7,169 nt of DNA from Clostridia bacterium (GTDB lineage: Bacteria > Bacillota_A > Clostridia > Christensenellales > Borkfalkiaceae), in contig JAFQBR010000212.1 in assembly GCA_017399665.1 (NCBI GenBank), positions 1 to 7,169 of the forward strand, given 5' to 3'. Of the stretch, positions 7,007 to 7,169 are shown in pieces. The position numbers and the translations under genes are program-made. Under the pieces are notes generated by a model that saw only the letters and a list, made by a program, of their open reading frames with translations, ran no database searches and was not told the origin of the DNA. Each line of letters begins with the position of its first letter. The stretch's first letter is position 1.

Positions 7007-7008
7007 TC

Positions 7009-7169
7009 TTACAACACCTTGATTTGAGTATTTGGTGAATAGGTTGCTAAAATTTGACTTAAGTTTGCGCGAGTGGAATCTTCTGTAAATGAATTATCCC
7101 TAAATACTGCATATAAAGGCTTAATATCTGCTATTGCTTTAACAACTTCTTCTGTAATTTCTTTATCGA
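7009..7169 (-). CDS. mod: C-terminal end of a probable Type III DNA methyltransferase (Mod), truncated by window edge
   Basis: The last 52 codons of a gene entering from the right are readable up to TAA at 7009-7011. The peptide contains KPLYAVFRDNSF (residues 16-27 of the visible part) and ends SPNTQIKVL. This matches the ending I know from Type III adenine-N6 Mod subunits, typically an 'AVFRDSGF...' block followed by a final 'LSP(N/D)T.(V/I)KVI/L'. The complete res gene downstream on the same strand strongly supports it. Mod recognises the DNA site, methylates an adenine on one strand and supplies site specificity to Res. The catalytic DPPY and FxGxG motifs and the target-recognition domain are outside the window, so activity and specificity cannot be judged. 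Confidence 0.8.
   Translation of the reverse strand, partial: DKEITEEVVKAIADIKPLYAVFRDNSFTEDSTRANLSQILATYSPNTQIKVL
7015..7020 (-). promoter_or_regulatory. Ribosome binding site of the membrane-protein gene, inside the end of mod
   Basis: AAGGTG on the minus strand overlaps the last mod codons (IKVL) and stands 8 bases before ATG at 7006. With only two bases between the mod stop and this ATG, translation is likely coupled to mod. Confidence 0.6.

Noticed and set aside
1..7169. CRISPR array, tRNA, rRNA or insertion sequence
   Set aside because: No regularly spaced repeats, cloverleaf sequence, rRNA-like segment or transposase was seen on either strand.

Overview
The window looks like low-GC Bacillota (Clostridia-type) DNA. 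Intergenic stretches are very AT-rich, several genes have strong AAGGAGG-type ribosome binding sites, a consensus vegetative promoter is present, and the standard code is used (TGG for Trp, TGA as a stop). The species cannot be fixed from the sequence.

Layout. Bases 1-180 are AT-rich leader DNA with an almost perfect extended -10 promoter. It drives a plus-strand two-gene operon (181-1886): a 230-aa NifU/IscU-like iron-sulfur scaffold-type protein and a 332-aa GGGtGRT-family protein. The second gene's Shine-Dalgarno overlaps the first gene's stop codon. A strong 14-bp hairpin with a T-run (1932-1982) closes the operon. One base run later comes the ribosome binding site of a tyrosine recombinase (1997-2941, plus strand). 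A hairpin at 2948-2998 then separates it from a convergent minus-strand operon.

Read 5'->3' on the minus strand, that operon holds three genes. First is the last 52 codons of a probable Type III DNA methyltransferase (mod; 7169-7009, cut by the window edge). Two bases later comes a 277-aa protein with two predicted membrane helices and a long helical cytoplasmic part (7006-6173). After 15 bases comes a complete Type III restriction subunit (res; 6157-3047) with an SF2 helicase core and a C-terminal PD-(D/E)xK nuclease.

How the parts fit. The left third is a core-metabolism-like Fe-S-associated gene pair. The right two thirds look like an accessory defence region: a Type III restriction-modification operon with an integrase beside it. 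The most unusual element is the AT-rich membrane protein gene sandwiched between mod and res, which normally adjoin each other. It is tightly coupled to mod and may be an accessory or backup component of the defence locus. That role is inferred from position and architecture only.
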